From contig CM059564.1 of the NCBI GenBank assembly GCA_030386875.1, forward strand, positions 66,793,436 to 66,857,435: DNA of 64,000 nucleotides, given 5' to 3'. This DNA comes from Morinoia aosen. Lineage: Eukaryota > Arthropoda > Malacostraca > Amphipoda > Talitridae. Below, one piece after another: positions 48,431 through 61,400 of this stretch (position 1 is the first letter of the stretch; each line of letters opens with the position of its first letter). The notes below the pieces were generated by a model. It was given only the letters and a program-made list of their open reading frames with translations. It did no database searches and was not told where the DNA came from. The position numbers and the translations under genes were made by a program.

Positions 48431-51400
48431 TATATCATGTTTCTAAGTACAACTTTACTGGCTTTACCCACTCTTTACTGGCTGTTTCTATTATTGATAT
48501 TTCAGTACTCGTATTGTAATTATTTTAGGATAAGAATGAGTGCAAGTATTATGGCCGCTGTTTGAGTAGATTTATTATTTTGTTCGCTTCTTGATAGATT
48601 TTACCATTTTCCGGTGTACGAAAGTCCTCAACTTTCGCGCAACGCAGAATGATCATCACTCCTCAAACTATAACGTACCATAAATGTTAGGTAAAACGAA
48701 AAATCGTTTTTTGCTTCGCTGAAAGGTATCTTTGTTCCGCTTTGGGTCTGAGTTTCGGTATTATTATGACAGCCATCAGTTCTCCACCTTTAATAGTTTG
48801 AAAACGGAGCAAGGTCATATTGTTTTCTAGAATGACAATCGGAAATTTTCCAAAAGATGCTGGTGATGTGTCGCCTCGTGTAGAGAGCCGCTCGCCTCCT
48901 CGTGAGACGCATCGCACATCTGGAGGCGAGGCAAATGCATTAATTCTATTCCCTTTCCTACCAAATCGCACGACTCGCATGCTTCGCGCTCGCTTCAACT
49001 TACCTCAGCGGTCTATGAATTAGAAACTTCCATTTTGAAATTCATCAAGTTACCATCATATAGCATCTTCTGGGATTCCCTCTAAGAAAAAACACTTGCT
49101 TCGGGCGTACTGTAACTTATCTCAATGACTCTTTAATTATACAGAAGAATTCGTTTTGAATTTCCTAATTCAACGAGTTCCTCCTTAGCCATGATCGAAT
49201 TATTGAATACAACACCGTTCCTGACTGTGCAAGCTACTCAATATCTTGCACCAAACTTTACTCGGGAGTCACCGTGACTCACAGCAACAGTAATCAATAC
49301 CTCCGGAGGGCACCTTACCCTCTTTGGAGCCTTCGTCGCGTGCACAACGAGTGAGGTGGCCTGGACTGCAGACGCGTTGTGTCTGGATTGCAGTCATTAG
49401 ACGCTTCCTTGGCGCCATGCGCGGATATTGCGCTCACGCATTACTCGATATGGCATGTTTACGTAGGATCCATCTGCACGTTTTCTTTTGGCTTTAACAG
49501 AGTGCTAAAGTTTCATCAGAGTTTCATTTTTGCCCCCATAGGATTTTGTTGTCTTTTTTGTCTCTGGTTTAATATATTTCATACTAATGAGCAAGAAGAG
49601 GAACGTCCAAATTCATACCATTATTCATCGCAAGATTTACCTGTGTAATGGAATATCACGGTCAGATGTAGAAGTTGCAGTAGTTTGCGTACCTTCCTAT
49701 TGATCTTCCAGTTCTTGACAATCAGAGATTGTTCAGTTTATGTGTAGGTCATACTGTTTTTGCTTAGATGGATTTACCTGAGATATTCCAGAATTATGAT
49801 TACTTAATCTCATGTAGCTTTACGAAAATTTGCTGAAGGCCTTTTTAAGCTGCCCAGCTAACTCGTTCAGATAGCAGTTCAAATCTAAGAGCACGCCAAA
49901 GAGACAACTTTCAATTTTTGCAGAGTTTATAATTGTTGGGGTTTGAAGAACACCTACACTAGAGTGCCAAGTGTTACATTAAAACAGCCCTCCGTCATTT
50001 GGGACACGTCTTTCGAGAGACGCTGAAATCTAGAAAATGAGGTAAAACAAATCTTTTAATCGAGAATGAAACTACGACGTTTTCTAATTAAACACCCAGT
50101 TTTGATATTCATGCCACACAAGCATATCAGTGATACAATGGGACGCAGAGATACTCAATGTTCGCAACACCTCCGTTGGAGCGCTGATGGCGCTGTGCTC
50201 CAACGGTGAAACTGATCCGGCACAGGAATGCGGTCACGGTAGACTCGCGGGAGTCCTGGCTAAATGCTTCTTGTGCCCACTCTTGCTGTTCTTCTCTTGG
50301 CGCTAAGTTGTTTTCCCAGACCGCTTTGTTTGGCTGCGTTTTCAAGTTTGTCTGACAAAGCTAGTACTTCTTAGAGGTCTATCAAACCGTAATGATATTG
50401 CTGATTTTTTTATTTCTAATCAACTACAAGGAGAGTGAATCATCAGGGTTGATTTTGGTTTGTACTGTGATAGAAGTCGTATTGTTTAATTCTGTGAATA
50501 TAGGCTAAGTAGATGATACTAGTGCTACTACGTTGTCCGGAGTTCCACATGACGGGAGTAGAGCTTCAATTTACACAATTTTCAGACGCTTCCGAAAGCA
50601 ATTTCAAAATGATCTCATACAGTTGCTGTTAGACAAAGCGTGCAAATACGAGACGTTAAAGATGGTCCTAGTTCAAAAGTTTCAACGAATAAAGCTTTCA
50701 TAGCCATGGGGATGAGCATAACTGTAGCTTAGATTTTCTGTAGCTGATTCAAGTCTGCAAGGATTGAATTTGTTACTGAATTCATAAGAACATGAGTGTC
50801 TAAATGTAAATTTATCAACTGACCACCAACTTCCCAGCAATGCGTGTTGTTGTATGCTCAGCTGTATCAGTATTTTCTTTTCAAACTTCCGAAACAGTTT
50901 GCCAGAATTGAGTCTTCTCACTCACCAGAGAACCCCAAATTAATATGCGCGCATTCGAGCGCGTGGGAACTTAGAGGGTAAATGCATGGCTTCATTGATA
51001 GGTTTCAATTCATCTTTCATACCAGTGTCACATTAAGAATTGTAATATTTATACTCTTTTCATTGTAGACTTCTATAGTAGTTTGTATACTTAGTACAGA
51101 ATTTAGATGAATTTTGCTTATGCTTATAAACTCCTTCCATATTTTACTGACATACTCGTAATTTTTCTTGCCGGAAGCGTAACACGGGATTTCTTTTAGG
51201 GCAGACCAAGCCCCAAAAGGCCTTGAAAGGAACCCGGCTTTGAGCCTCTCTAAATCAGCTAACTGAACCAGGATCGTCATAGAAAAACGTAAGAAAGAAG
51301 AAATACGTTTGTTGTAACTATATCAAATTCATTCCCGTCAACACAATCATGCTAATCAGGCACCAAATCGATGAGTCGAAAAAATCGTACGACTTTCTGG

Positions 51401-53884
51401 GGACATTCTCGCATCCTTACTTGGAAAAGTTTTGGCATGAAGGAGCATAGTCTGTAAAGAATATAACTCAATGCATATTTTGTTTGAGAATCAATGGTCT
51501 ACAATAAGATACCAGATGGCATCGCGTACTGAAAGTTGACAAGTCAAAAAAGAGTAAAAAATCCCTGTTAGAAAAACGAATGAAAAGCTGCTAATCTACG
51601 GTTAGCAACGGAAAGACGATAATTCTAGATCAATATGTAAAAATGTATACATATATCTTGACACAAATGGATTTTTTGACTTATCGGTTTGGTGTCTCAT
51701 TAGCATACTAATTAAACTTATATGATTGAGTTGACATTAATACATTTATTGTATCTAAATCGTTCGTACGTTGTTTCATGATGATCTCGTTCAGCTCGCT
51801 GAATTAGAGACGCTCGAAGACGTGTTCCTTTCTTGGGCCTTCATTGCAGTGTTTGGTATGCCTTTGATAACCAGGCTTACTTCTTTGTAATTTTGTGCGC
51901 AACATGAGCACAGCGACAGGTTTGGCTGCTCATGCGAGAATCACGTTGTTTATCGTACCAGCGTACGGATAGTCGAGTCGATATCCTTGTGTGGAGCTGG
52001 GTTGTTGAAATCGATATCGACATGCAAGGAGACCAGAAGATATAAAAATTAAATAAACTCTTAAATTGTTTTGACGTTTCAAACTATGCGAGCGTCGGGA
52101 TAGTATTATTTGCTGTACTGTCAGCATTTTAGCTCCTTTATCTTCGATCGAAGTGCGTGAATGCGGGAACTCGCGCGTTTATTCAACGCATGGTTCTCGT
52201 GTATGATGACCGGCAACTTGATAACTTCGGTTTCGTTACTCTCAAAATGGAATGTATGTTGATTACTGTGTAGTTTCCTGTACCTTATACTCGTATATGC
52301 GTTTGTGATCTACAGCTATTCTATCTGATTATCCAAAACTTTGTGTACTGTTAACCAATAATTCTGGAATGAAATATCTAGGGGTATTCTAAGTTTCTGC
52401 TATGTAAATCAGAATCAACTTCCGTTCTCTGAAAATAACCGCAGTAGGCCTCGCAAAGCTAAGCTCTGAAGGTAATCAGAAATGCGTTGTTTTGGATGAA
52501 CCAAAATGACTTTCACTGGTAGATGGCTGCTTTCGACCGAGTCCACTCCACACCGCGCGACGGGTTACAGATTGCGTCTGTGTCGTGAGGCCCACGCGTC
52601 GCTCAGGCGTTAGCTGCGGAAACGAAAGGAGTTGGAGCATAATATGAAGTAGAGATACACTCTAAAAGTCGTATGATTAAGCCAAAAACGAAAGCTCATT
52701 TGTTGGTTTATTGAAGTATGTTATGTGTCTGAGTATTTTATTAACGATGAATTTCCTTGCGAATCAATATTCAAAAAGTGAGAAGGCTAGACTAATGTTT
52801 CAATCAAGTAATGTGTTTTCCGTGTAAACTTGTTTTATCTGCTTTAATAAAATTTGACTACTCAGAATCTAGCAACCATGTTGGGTTGCTAGAAGCTCAG
52901 AGCACAAGTTTCATTTAAAAAACGTTAAAATTTGAGAATTTTAGCCCGTAAAAAGCGCATGGTGCGTAGCCAAGTCGACAGAACAACTCTCTCTGCCAGC
53001 TGTACCGCTACAACGACGTAAATTGTACCAAACTCCGGCCGATTTCAACATCTGTTAAAAACTTTAGTCCTGAAATATTAACTGAATACTGTGCTCGGTG
53101 GAGCCATCAAAGTGTCAGTTTTTCTCCCTGAGCTGAACTGGTCAATGGTCATACATCAGCGTCCATGGGCAGGCTAAAACCTGTACTTATTTTTGCTGAT
53201 ATGTGGCGGTGAGCAAGGGATGTGCGCCTGTGGAACCTCTGAAATTTTCCAACTGTACCACTCAAATATTTTATTTTTTTTACAATAGATACTATTCACA
53301 CCCACGTGCATTAGAGAAAAGGTAAAAAGATTGAATGGGCGACAATGTTTTACATCATGTTTTGTATTTGTTACTTGTTTTTTGTTTTTAAGGTTTTAGT
53401 TTTTCAATTTTCATTTGAGAAGTAGTTAAATTTAGTTTACGATTTTTTGTGCAGATAATTCTAACACTGATGATGGCCTGTGACCTAATCGTTGGTAATA
53501 TGGTTTTATTCTGAGAATTAAATAAATGTTCACCGGAATTATCTTGCTCTTAGATTTTTTTAAGAGTTTTTCAGCTCTCCAACGATTTTTATACTTATGT
53601 TAAAGAGTGAATACCGGAGGAGATGCATGAATTTTTAAGGAGTACGTAATTAAATAATGAACTTAATTTATTGTTAGAATAAATTCGCCTGCAGCTACCC
53701 GTACCTCACGATCTATAACTAGCAGCTGTTTTATCAGGCGTGGCGCTTTCGAGATCACACAGGCCTAAGGCGTTCATTTAAAAAAAACATTGACGTGCTC
53801 CACGCAGCAGCATAGCAGCGAAGTTTTGCTCATCTGTCTCACTGTGTCGTGTAGCTGGGGAATTATCGTGAAACTGCCTTCCTT
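48425..53884. other. Probable long intron, first part
   Basis: No downstream exon could be identified. Open frames here are short and unrecognised. A perfect 7 bp palindrome, GAGTCAC-C-GTGACTC, is at 49264-49278. If the gene ended its coding region at 48519 instead, this would be 3' flank. Confidence 0.4.
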
Positions 53885-53955
53885 CAGCTGAGGAGATCTT
53901 GAGAGACCACCTTCCCCACCAGTTGAGGAGGTCTTGTGAGACCGCCCTCCACCCC
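53885..53955. repeat. 35 bp imperfect tandem duplication
   Basis: CAGCTGAGGAGATCTTGAGA and CAGTTGAGGAGGTCTTGTGA start two adjacent 35 bp units (53885 and 53920) that continue with ACC.CC.TCC.C. The pair lies immediately before the GA microsatellite. Confidence 0.85.
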
Positions 53956-53963
53956 AAAGCCTC

Positions 53964-54000
<37 letters not shown>

Positions 54001-54001
54001 G
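53964..54001. repeat. (GA)n microsatellite
   Basis: About 14 GA dinucleotides followed by an interrupted GGGAGAGAGGG tail. The three overlapping open frames here reading SLSLSL or RERERE are products of this repeat, not genes. Confidence 0.97.
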
Positions 54002-54987
54002 GTCCACTTATCGATTTTGTGCTTCCCACTCGCGGTGTTGACCAGAACAGGAGGGAATGTCAAAGGAAGGAGTGTGGGCGAAGTTTTCTGACACTGCAAG
54101 TGATTCAAAAGTTTCTATAGTGACCAAACTACTGATAGCTCTTCATATAGCTAATATTTTTATCGTTTCGGTTTTTATAAACAGGGAAATACTGGCGTAT
54201 GCCCTCTAGAGCGCAACAGAAAGTCAATTAGAACAGTGTTTTTAAACAAATTTACCTTAAAATTCTTCGTAGCTATAGTTATCCAGACGCACAATACAAA
54301 ATGGCGTATTTTACTTATTGCAGTACATTAAACGTATTGTTCGACAAGCTGGGTCGATCCTGTCAACTTGCAACAATTCTAGCTTTTGTTTTGAGCTCCT
54401 GTCTTCAGTTCCTGTCGCGGCCCTCTCGGCCCTCACGAGACATGAGGGCGCTTGAGAAACTTGTCTCATAAAATGTTTTGATCAACGTTGTAGAGCAAAT
54501 ACAGATAATATAAAATTCTACGATAAAGGAATAAGCCATACAATATAATTAATACGCAATTAAACATTACAAGAGCAACTAGCTTCGTAAAATAAATGTT
54601 TTCCAGATGTCCGTTTGACTTGGAAACTGCGTCGGGGTTTTGAAACGCGTCTATTACGGAATCGAGTAGTGTTCTCATTTGTACATCATGTCTGAAGTGT
54701 GGCACTGAATGCTATTTGACAGATTGCGCTGCTGAAAAGGCGCGTGTACTCGTGAGATGCACAGTACTGGTATAAAAGATGGAACAAGATAGAGGTTGAG
54801 AGAAAGCGGTATATTATTTGAGATTGATATTGTGAAAATAAAACGAAACCGCTGCATATGATATCGAAATTGGGTGACTGATCATCCTGTGTTGGTGAAG
54901 CTATGAGTTCTCTCGTATAAGTGAAAAAATCGCTATCCCATTAGGAGACAGACAGTACATCGATAATTATTGCACTAACTGCCGCTG

Positions 54988-55247
54988 TGACAGTGAGAGG
55001 CTTACAACCCGTAACAGTGAAGCCGCTATACAAGCTGCAGTATTGAACGTGTTAAAAGCTGCAACAGCGAGAAGGGTTACAAGCAGCAGCTGGGAGGTGC
55101 GTTACAAGCTGCAGAAGAACCGAAGGACCTTACAAGTAACAGCAGTGAGTGGCGTTACAAGTTGAAGCAGTGAGGAGCGTCACAAGTTACAGCAGTGAGT
55201 TGCGTTATGAGCTGCAGTCGCGAGGGAAGACAGCGCTTGCAGCAGGG
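54988..55247. repeat. Degenerate 22-29 bp minisatellite
   Basis: About ten diverged copies of a unit close to GCGTTACAAGCTGCAGCAGT followed by GAG. Unit lengths vary from about 21 to 29 bp. It lies within the presumed intron, and no open frame is conserved across it. Confidence 0.8.
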
Positions 55248-55249
55248 TG

Positions 55250-57232
55250 ACTCAATGCTTCTCCCTGGCTTATCCTGGTAACTTGTCTCATTCCTAGTAA
55301 ATTTGGCGGTGCAATTCAATTGTCTCGTTGTAGGACGTTTGTGTGTGTGGCACTGTGGCCTTCCTCGTGGCTTCGTGGTGGGGTGTTCTGTGGCAACACC
55401 CCTGTGCTAGAGCGGGGTGTGGCGGAGGTGGTTGGTATCTAATCACAACTGCTGACGTATTTCACTGTGAAAAAGTTATTGCTATTCATGATGTAAATTA
55501 TTTATGCGTAGAAGAGTGCAGAGATAGTAATTTTTTTACGTTTATTTTCATGGCTGAAATTTGTAGAGACGCTGCTGAGCTTCTGGAGGGTTATACTGGG
55601 TGCAATCTTCCTAGCGGAAATTTATGAGTGGATTTTGTCGATTTTTTTGTCATATTGTCTTTAGGCGAGTATATTCCGATGGTGAAAAAATTTATGCTGC
55701 AGAATATCTCAGCAATGATGCCGTTTTTTAAGTTCTTGTTGCCGTAGGTTCTCATTAAGATATGGAAGCGTGCTGATTCCCGATCAAATGCCGATGCGTG
55801 CGCATTCAATTTTGTACTACGTAATGTTATAGGCCGCTTAGTATCAGGCAACGAACGTTTCCAACGCATGTTGCATTGTCCCAGACGCATTTCGAAGTGT
55901 CATTGAGCAATGACCTTCTTGAAGTTGCAACACAAAACATCCTCAAAGCTATCGTGCGCCGAGGTAAGCTTTGCTACTGCACCAGTGCACCATTAATCAA
56001 ACTATTATTCGTCCTAATCTATTACCATCTTGAGTAAAGACGATTACTCGAAAGTTTCACCCTTCTCTCTACGCAGAAAAATTATCATTTGTCGATAATT
56101 GCCGGAATTGTGGTTTTTCCTGTCTTGAATTAGTTATCAATTCAAATCGTCATCTAATTTGTAATGATTGTCTCCATTGGGACAATCACATGTCTGCTTA
56201 CTGAAGTACATATCGCTAAGACAATTATAAGTAGCCAAGACTAAGATGAATTCCATCTCCAAGAAAATTTGCGAGCCTTGCCAAAATAAATTACTGTCAT
56301 CGCAAAGCTTATAATATTGATAGCTAAATATTTGTGGTTGTTCTAAAAATTCTCAACAACTCAGTTAGCGCTTCTTCTACAGCTTCCTTCTTCGCACACT
56401 CGCCACCGCGATGGGCTACTGGCATATTCTTCAATAATAATTACCTCTCTCTCCTCCGTTATATTATTGCAGCTCTATCCTCCTATGAGAATCTTTTAAA
56501 AGAAATAAATAATAGGTAGCATATATTTTGATTTATTTTTATGTTTAAGAGTAAACTCTCGTTTTTTGTACCACCAATAGAACGCGTTTGTTGTTACGAT
56601 TGCCTAAGCATAGCGTAGATTGCCCTCAGTCAGTTGATTCGCAAGGAGGAGCAAGTTAACATTCGAGGGGAAGTGTATGAAGCGCCTCCTCCAGATCTGT
56701 GAAGATAGACGTACGAGTACTATCAGTAATGAAGGTTCGGCTAACCTCCTCCTTGGTGAGAACTTCTCAGTGTGTAACGTTGTTTCATATAAAATTTGAG
56801 CCTATTTCAGTTATAGCGCACTGTGGCACACACGGATTATTGTAGATAATTTTCATTTGTTCAATGTATCCAGCTCGTGCCATTCTTCCCCGTCATACTG
56901 TTAGTATATTCTATCAATCATTAATTGAGGATTAATTTATAAATATTTCCCTTTTCCGCCGACTTCTTGTATCGTGTTGTTCTTAAAGTCATACCGCGAT
57001 GCTTCATTTCTTCATCCAAACAACAGAGGAGTGACGAGAAAATCCCGTGACGCGCTGCAGCCGTCATAGTGCGTCGCGTGGTGTTTACTTACGACTCAGC
57101 CGCAGAAGCGCTGAGGGTAAAAAAAACTACGCCCTCGTGTTTCCCGAGGGTAGACGAATACCAACCGACTTGAACCATGAGTCCAAGAGCAGAAAAGCCA
57201 GAGCATCAGCGGTTCTGCCGATTCTGTTTCTC
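55250..57232. other. Spacer or intron without supported genes
   Basis: AT-rich, with short unrecognised frames (up to 99 codons). No exon, RNA or mobile element is supported. Confidence 0.5.
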
Positions 57233-57240
57233 TCTCAGTG

Positions 57241-58515
57241 CAGTGTTGCCAGATGCAGGGAAATTTCCCTGCTTTCGAGAAATTTTGGGTCCTAAAGGGA
57301 AAAAGGGAAAAAACTTTGAAAACCGCATGAAAACAGGGAAATTTTGCTATATGGCTTCGTTTTCAAGTAAAATTATATCTAAGTGATCAGCCACTTAGCA
57401 TTTTGTGCTAAGCTACTCATTATTTATATTTTTAACTCTTATCGGACATGTTCGAACTTTGATACACGTATTGTACGCGTACATACAGACTTGGAACAGT
57501 CAGAGGCACCACTGCGTCGCAGCCGCTCAGCGCCAGTACAACTTCACATACGAGTATTCACACTTTACAGAGTCGCAGATCCTAACCATTACAGTTGCAT
57601 AAGTCATTGTAATGACTGTAGTGAGAGGCAATTGAAGCGACGCGCTTCAGCATTGCTGAATTTTTTGAAATGAATTTATGTAATATGTACAGCGGTGGCA
57701 ATGAAACGCCAACATCATAAGTAATACGTAAACGTTTAATTCATACTCAAAAGTACCTAGAGCTGTGGGAAACTGAAATGAAATTCAAAGGGTGGCTCAG
57801 CTAAAATAAAAAAGGAATAGAATATTTCCGTAGTAAAGTATATGATGTGAGTAGATGGAAAAGCTGGCAAATCAGAGATTAAAAACCATGCGCGAAGGAA
57901 AAATAAAAAGTATAGAATTAGAAAAAAACACAAGTTCTTTGGTTACGCACAGTGGCAGTAAATGAAGAAAAAATACAAAAGTAGAAGAAGGTGAAATTAG
58001 ACTTGTTCAATTCCTATACGAGCATAATCTTCCGCATTCTATTGTTGAACATTTAGTCCCAGTTGTGAAAGCAGCTTGTCCTGATTCGGAGATTGCGGTA
58101 AACTTCAAATGTGGTAGAACTAAGTGTGTTGCAATTGCGAAGAATGTTTTAGGAGGATAAGTGAGTGATAATATTAATGAGCTCTTGAAGAATCCTTATT
58201 TTTCACTGATAATTGATGAATTAACATATAAACGTTACAAAGTATTTGGCATTGGTGGCAAGGGTTGTTACAAAAGATGTTGTTAAAGATTCATTTGTGA
58301 CTATCATCACACTCATTGGTGCTAAAGCAACATGCTTGCGTGGAAAAATCAAAGAGATATTCACTAAAATAGGTATTTTCTATAAAAGTAATATGATTGT
58401 ATGTATGTACGTATGTATGTTTTAAGAGTCTACAAAACAGGGAAATTTTTAGTCAAAAAGGGAAATTTTGCGACCAAAAACAGGGAAATTTAGGTTAGAC
58501 CATCTGGCAACCCTG
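57241..58515 (+). mobile_element. hAT-superfamily transposon remnant
   Basis: The 1,275 bp element is bounded by a perfect 8 bp direct repeat TCTCAGTG (57233-57240 and 58516-58523), the target-duplication length of hAT elements. The ends are CAGTGTTGCCAGATG on the left and CAGGGTTGCCAGATG on the right in reverse complement, matching at 14 of 15 positions. Both ends also carry several AGGGAAATTT motifs, all on the plus strand and not inverted. Inside is a fragment of a hAT transposase (about 57984-58395). At 1.3 kb it is much shorter than autonomous hAT elements, so it is internally deleted and inactive. Confidence 0.92.
57984..58395 (+). pseudogene. hAT transposase fragment
   Basis: The reading begins around EGEIRLVQFLYEHNLPHSIV and continues with EHLVPVVKAACPDSEIA, then FKCGRTKCVAIAKNVLGG, a stop (58158-58160), NPYFSLIIDELTY (candidate catalytic D codon at 58215-58217), and in another frame KDVVKDSFVTIITLIGAKAT. 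This order and the SLIIDE motif are characteristic of the central part of animal hAT transposases, which cut and paste hAT elements. The N-terminal zinc-finger region is mostly absent, and the C-terminal catalytic and dimerisation region is missing. A stop and a frame shift (about 58255) confirm that it is non-functional. Confidence 0.85.
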
Positions 58516-58523
58516 TCTCAGTG

Positions 58524-61388
58524 TGGCGTTAGAGTTCGGAGTGTAAGCGTGTGCGCTTGTGCAAGGTGATGTGCCGTCCGTGGGCTTGCAAAGTGCTGGC
58601 TGCTCGAATCGAACTGATCTGGCATTTCGAGACAGCGCAAAATATCACGAGGGAACCTTCCTTTTTACCTCAGAATAAGACCAACATCTTGTACGAATTA
58701 CATTTGAGTATTGGCTGGCTTCGTTAAAGTTTTAGTTTCGCAGACATTTTACCGACGTCCAAATGGGGGATGTGGCTTGCACTTCGTCACTCGTGATCGG
58801 CTGAATGTTTGTGCAAGCGCCAGCCGCTTTCGTGCGTGAGGCAAATCGGTGTTGTGGTGCGAGTTGAACGTCATTGGCCTGCGCTGAATACATCGTATTG
58901 TTCAGTGTGTGTCAGGCGTGAAACATTGTAAGCGTACTATACTACGTGTCCTGTTCATTCGATATTTTACTTTGAAAGCGGTAAAACAGTATGGAAAGTT
59001 GAAGAAATCGACAACAAATCCTGATAATTTTCTGGAGAAGACGGCGCTTTCATGGAGGCGGGTAAAAGCGCTCACGGTTCTCCCATTACTCAGCCCCTCG
59101 CGGCCTGTGCTGCTCAGTAGAAAGCAAAACCTCGCAATTTTCACTGGAATGCCGCTATCTCGCTGACCGACTGGCGACTTGGTGATCCGTTGAAAAAACG
59201 TTCCACAGATTTGGCTGCTTGTAAATTAACTTTTTTGGAGCACCAGAGATTTGAATGCTAAATTCAGCAAATGACTTTTAACAACATGCCTTTCCTCTTC
59301 AATAACACTGGCAACGTCTTACTTATACCCGTTTCTTCATAGATAAAGAGTGACTGCTTTGAAACTGGTGCTGCCTTTCTTGACGTAAACTCGTATCGTT
59401 GTATAACTGTTTGAAAAAAATCATGCTCAGTCGGTGTTCTTTCGTGTGGTTTTAGTGAGGTTACTGTTCCATGAGACATTATCTCATCTTCATCACTTCT
59501 ATAAGCTTCAAGATAGTCGCCGTTTTAGGTTGCAACAACGATCACGCACAGTCCTGAAGCTACAACTAATGTCTAACTGATGCTCTCAAATGATGGGTAA
59601 CCGATATATTTTGCTTCTGCGATAGGAATTAGTCCTTAGAATTTCCCTCATTGATTATTGTTTTTTTAGTGAAAATATTTGATCGATTCGTCTGTTTTTA
59701 GAGCTGTATGATGTTTGGAAAGTTCTTCAATCACAAATGACTGATTAATCGTCTTATTTTTGTAAATTGAAACTCTGCATTTAATTTGCATTACTAATTT
59801 AGTGATTAGTTTATGCTAGGTACGTTTAGACTTTAGACAATATTTATGAAAACATGCGAAGATGTCTGTTGCTGGCTGAAACATTTATTTACTGAAAATT
59901 AGTACACCATTATAACCATAAATTTCGCGAAATTCAGCTAGAGACGGGATGTTGAACCCAACCTTAACTAAATAACCATTCCGGTGTATTAATTGAAAAC
60001 CGTCTAATATGTACGGGTGTTTCTAACCACAAACTTTCCGATAATCTTGTGAGAGTTCAGTGTATTTCTGAATGTTGAGACGGACAGACAGCAATGTAAC
60101 TCAGTGAGACCCTCACTAGCACCTGCGTAAAGTCCAGAGGCTTCATTTGTTTTTAACTTACGTCGTCATAGTGATACAGCTGCTAGCGTAAGTTCTTCCG
60201 AGTGAACTTGGCTACGGTACGGGATGTGTAGATCTTTAAGCATGAGTAGGCTGCTTCGATACGTGCTATGTCGAGTTAGCTTTTCTCCAAATATTATTGA
60301 GCAAAATGAGCTCTCAGGATCTGAAAACGCTGAAGGATGGCAGGATGCTGGTACTTATAATGCCCAAATTCTGGTATAAAAACGAATTTGATATTGCACT
60401 TTGCTCAGTTGAGTCGACTGGAAAAATTTATGCTGCTATTGATCAAAAATCCGCCTGGGCCATGTCGGTCAGCGCCGACAGCGCCTAGTGCAGAGTTATT
60501 CACCAATTTTTGCAAGAGGGGCCACTTCCGTTAAACGCACTGAGAGAGCCGCAACTACGGCAAGTTGGCGTATAATATATAAATTATACATTACTTCATT
60601 AATTTATATGTTTTTTGAGAGCCGTGAATTTAGTCATTGCGAGCCGTGCATTGAATACCACTGGCCTAGTGTCAAATTTAGTCGGCTCCATCTGCCCACT
60701 ATTATAGGTACAACTTTGCCGTATTGCTTGTCTCGTTTTCAAAGAAGATCGATTGCTGGGTCGCTTGTCACCTAAGCTGTCATTGATTAGTGGTCTACTG
60801 CCAACCTGCTTATTGTGAAGTAATTTTGACCTAAAAACAGAAGCTAGCTATTCCGTTTCGGGTATGGGCTGCCTAATTATATCGGAATTGAAATTTCATT
60901 CAAAGTTACCCATTATTATCTTCGTTCAATAACCCAGGCTTTGTGTGAATAAAGCATTGTGGTACTTTCGTATAAATGACTCGAATCGGTATCCACAATG
61001 GTATGGTGCGCCAATTCTAAAATTTTAAGCTAAATCAATTGAATTGCAATCCATTGACGTTTATAAAGGGAATAAATCCTTTAAATGATAGCATGTGATG
61101 GGAGTTTCAGTTGTTTTAATTTTCACCCAGTTTATTGGTCTCGCTCTTGAACGTTTCAGTTCTATCATATTATGTAGTTGATTCCATTTGTCTGTGACTG
61201 GACTATAGCATGCATTCCATGTTATGCTATGTTATATTATTACTGTGGTTTAACTGCAACTCTACCGAAACTTGTTGCCAAACTGACGTCAAATGCCAAG
61301 TTTCTGGGTACACACCGAGTAATTTTTTGTTTTTGCGGGAGAAATTATTTCTTGGCTCTGGGAAATATCATAGTCTATTTCAAAAAGT
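58524..61388. other. Spacer or intron without supported genes
   Basis: No supported feature. Short frames at 58902-59166 (overlapping on both strands) and 60297-60775 are not recognised. Confidence 0.5.
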
Positions 61389-61400
61389 TGTCATATTTTC

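Noticed and set aside
48425-48519. Hydrophobic C-terminal tail of the long frame as a membrane anchor
   Set aside because: It lies after a good splice donor and changes composition abruptly, so it is most likely intron read-through.
53774-54120. Several overlapping frames reading SLSLSL or RERERE
   Set aside because: Products of the GA microsatellite.
60297-60488. 63-codon frame as the next exon of the gene
   Set aside because: It begins at TTG, I could not place a matching acceptor in the required phase, and it has no similarity I recognise.
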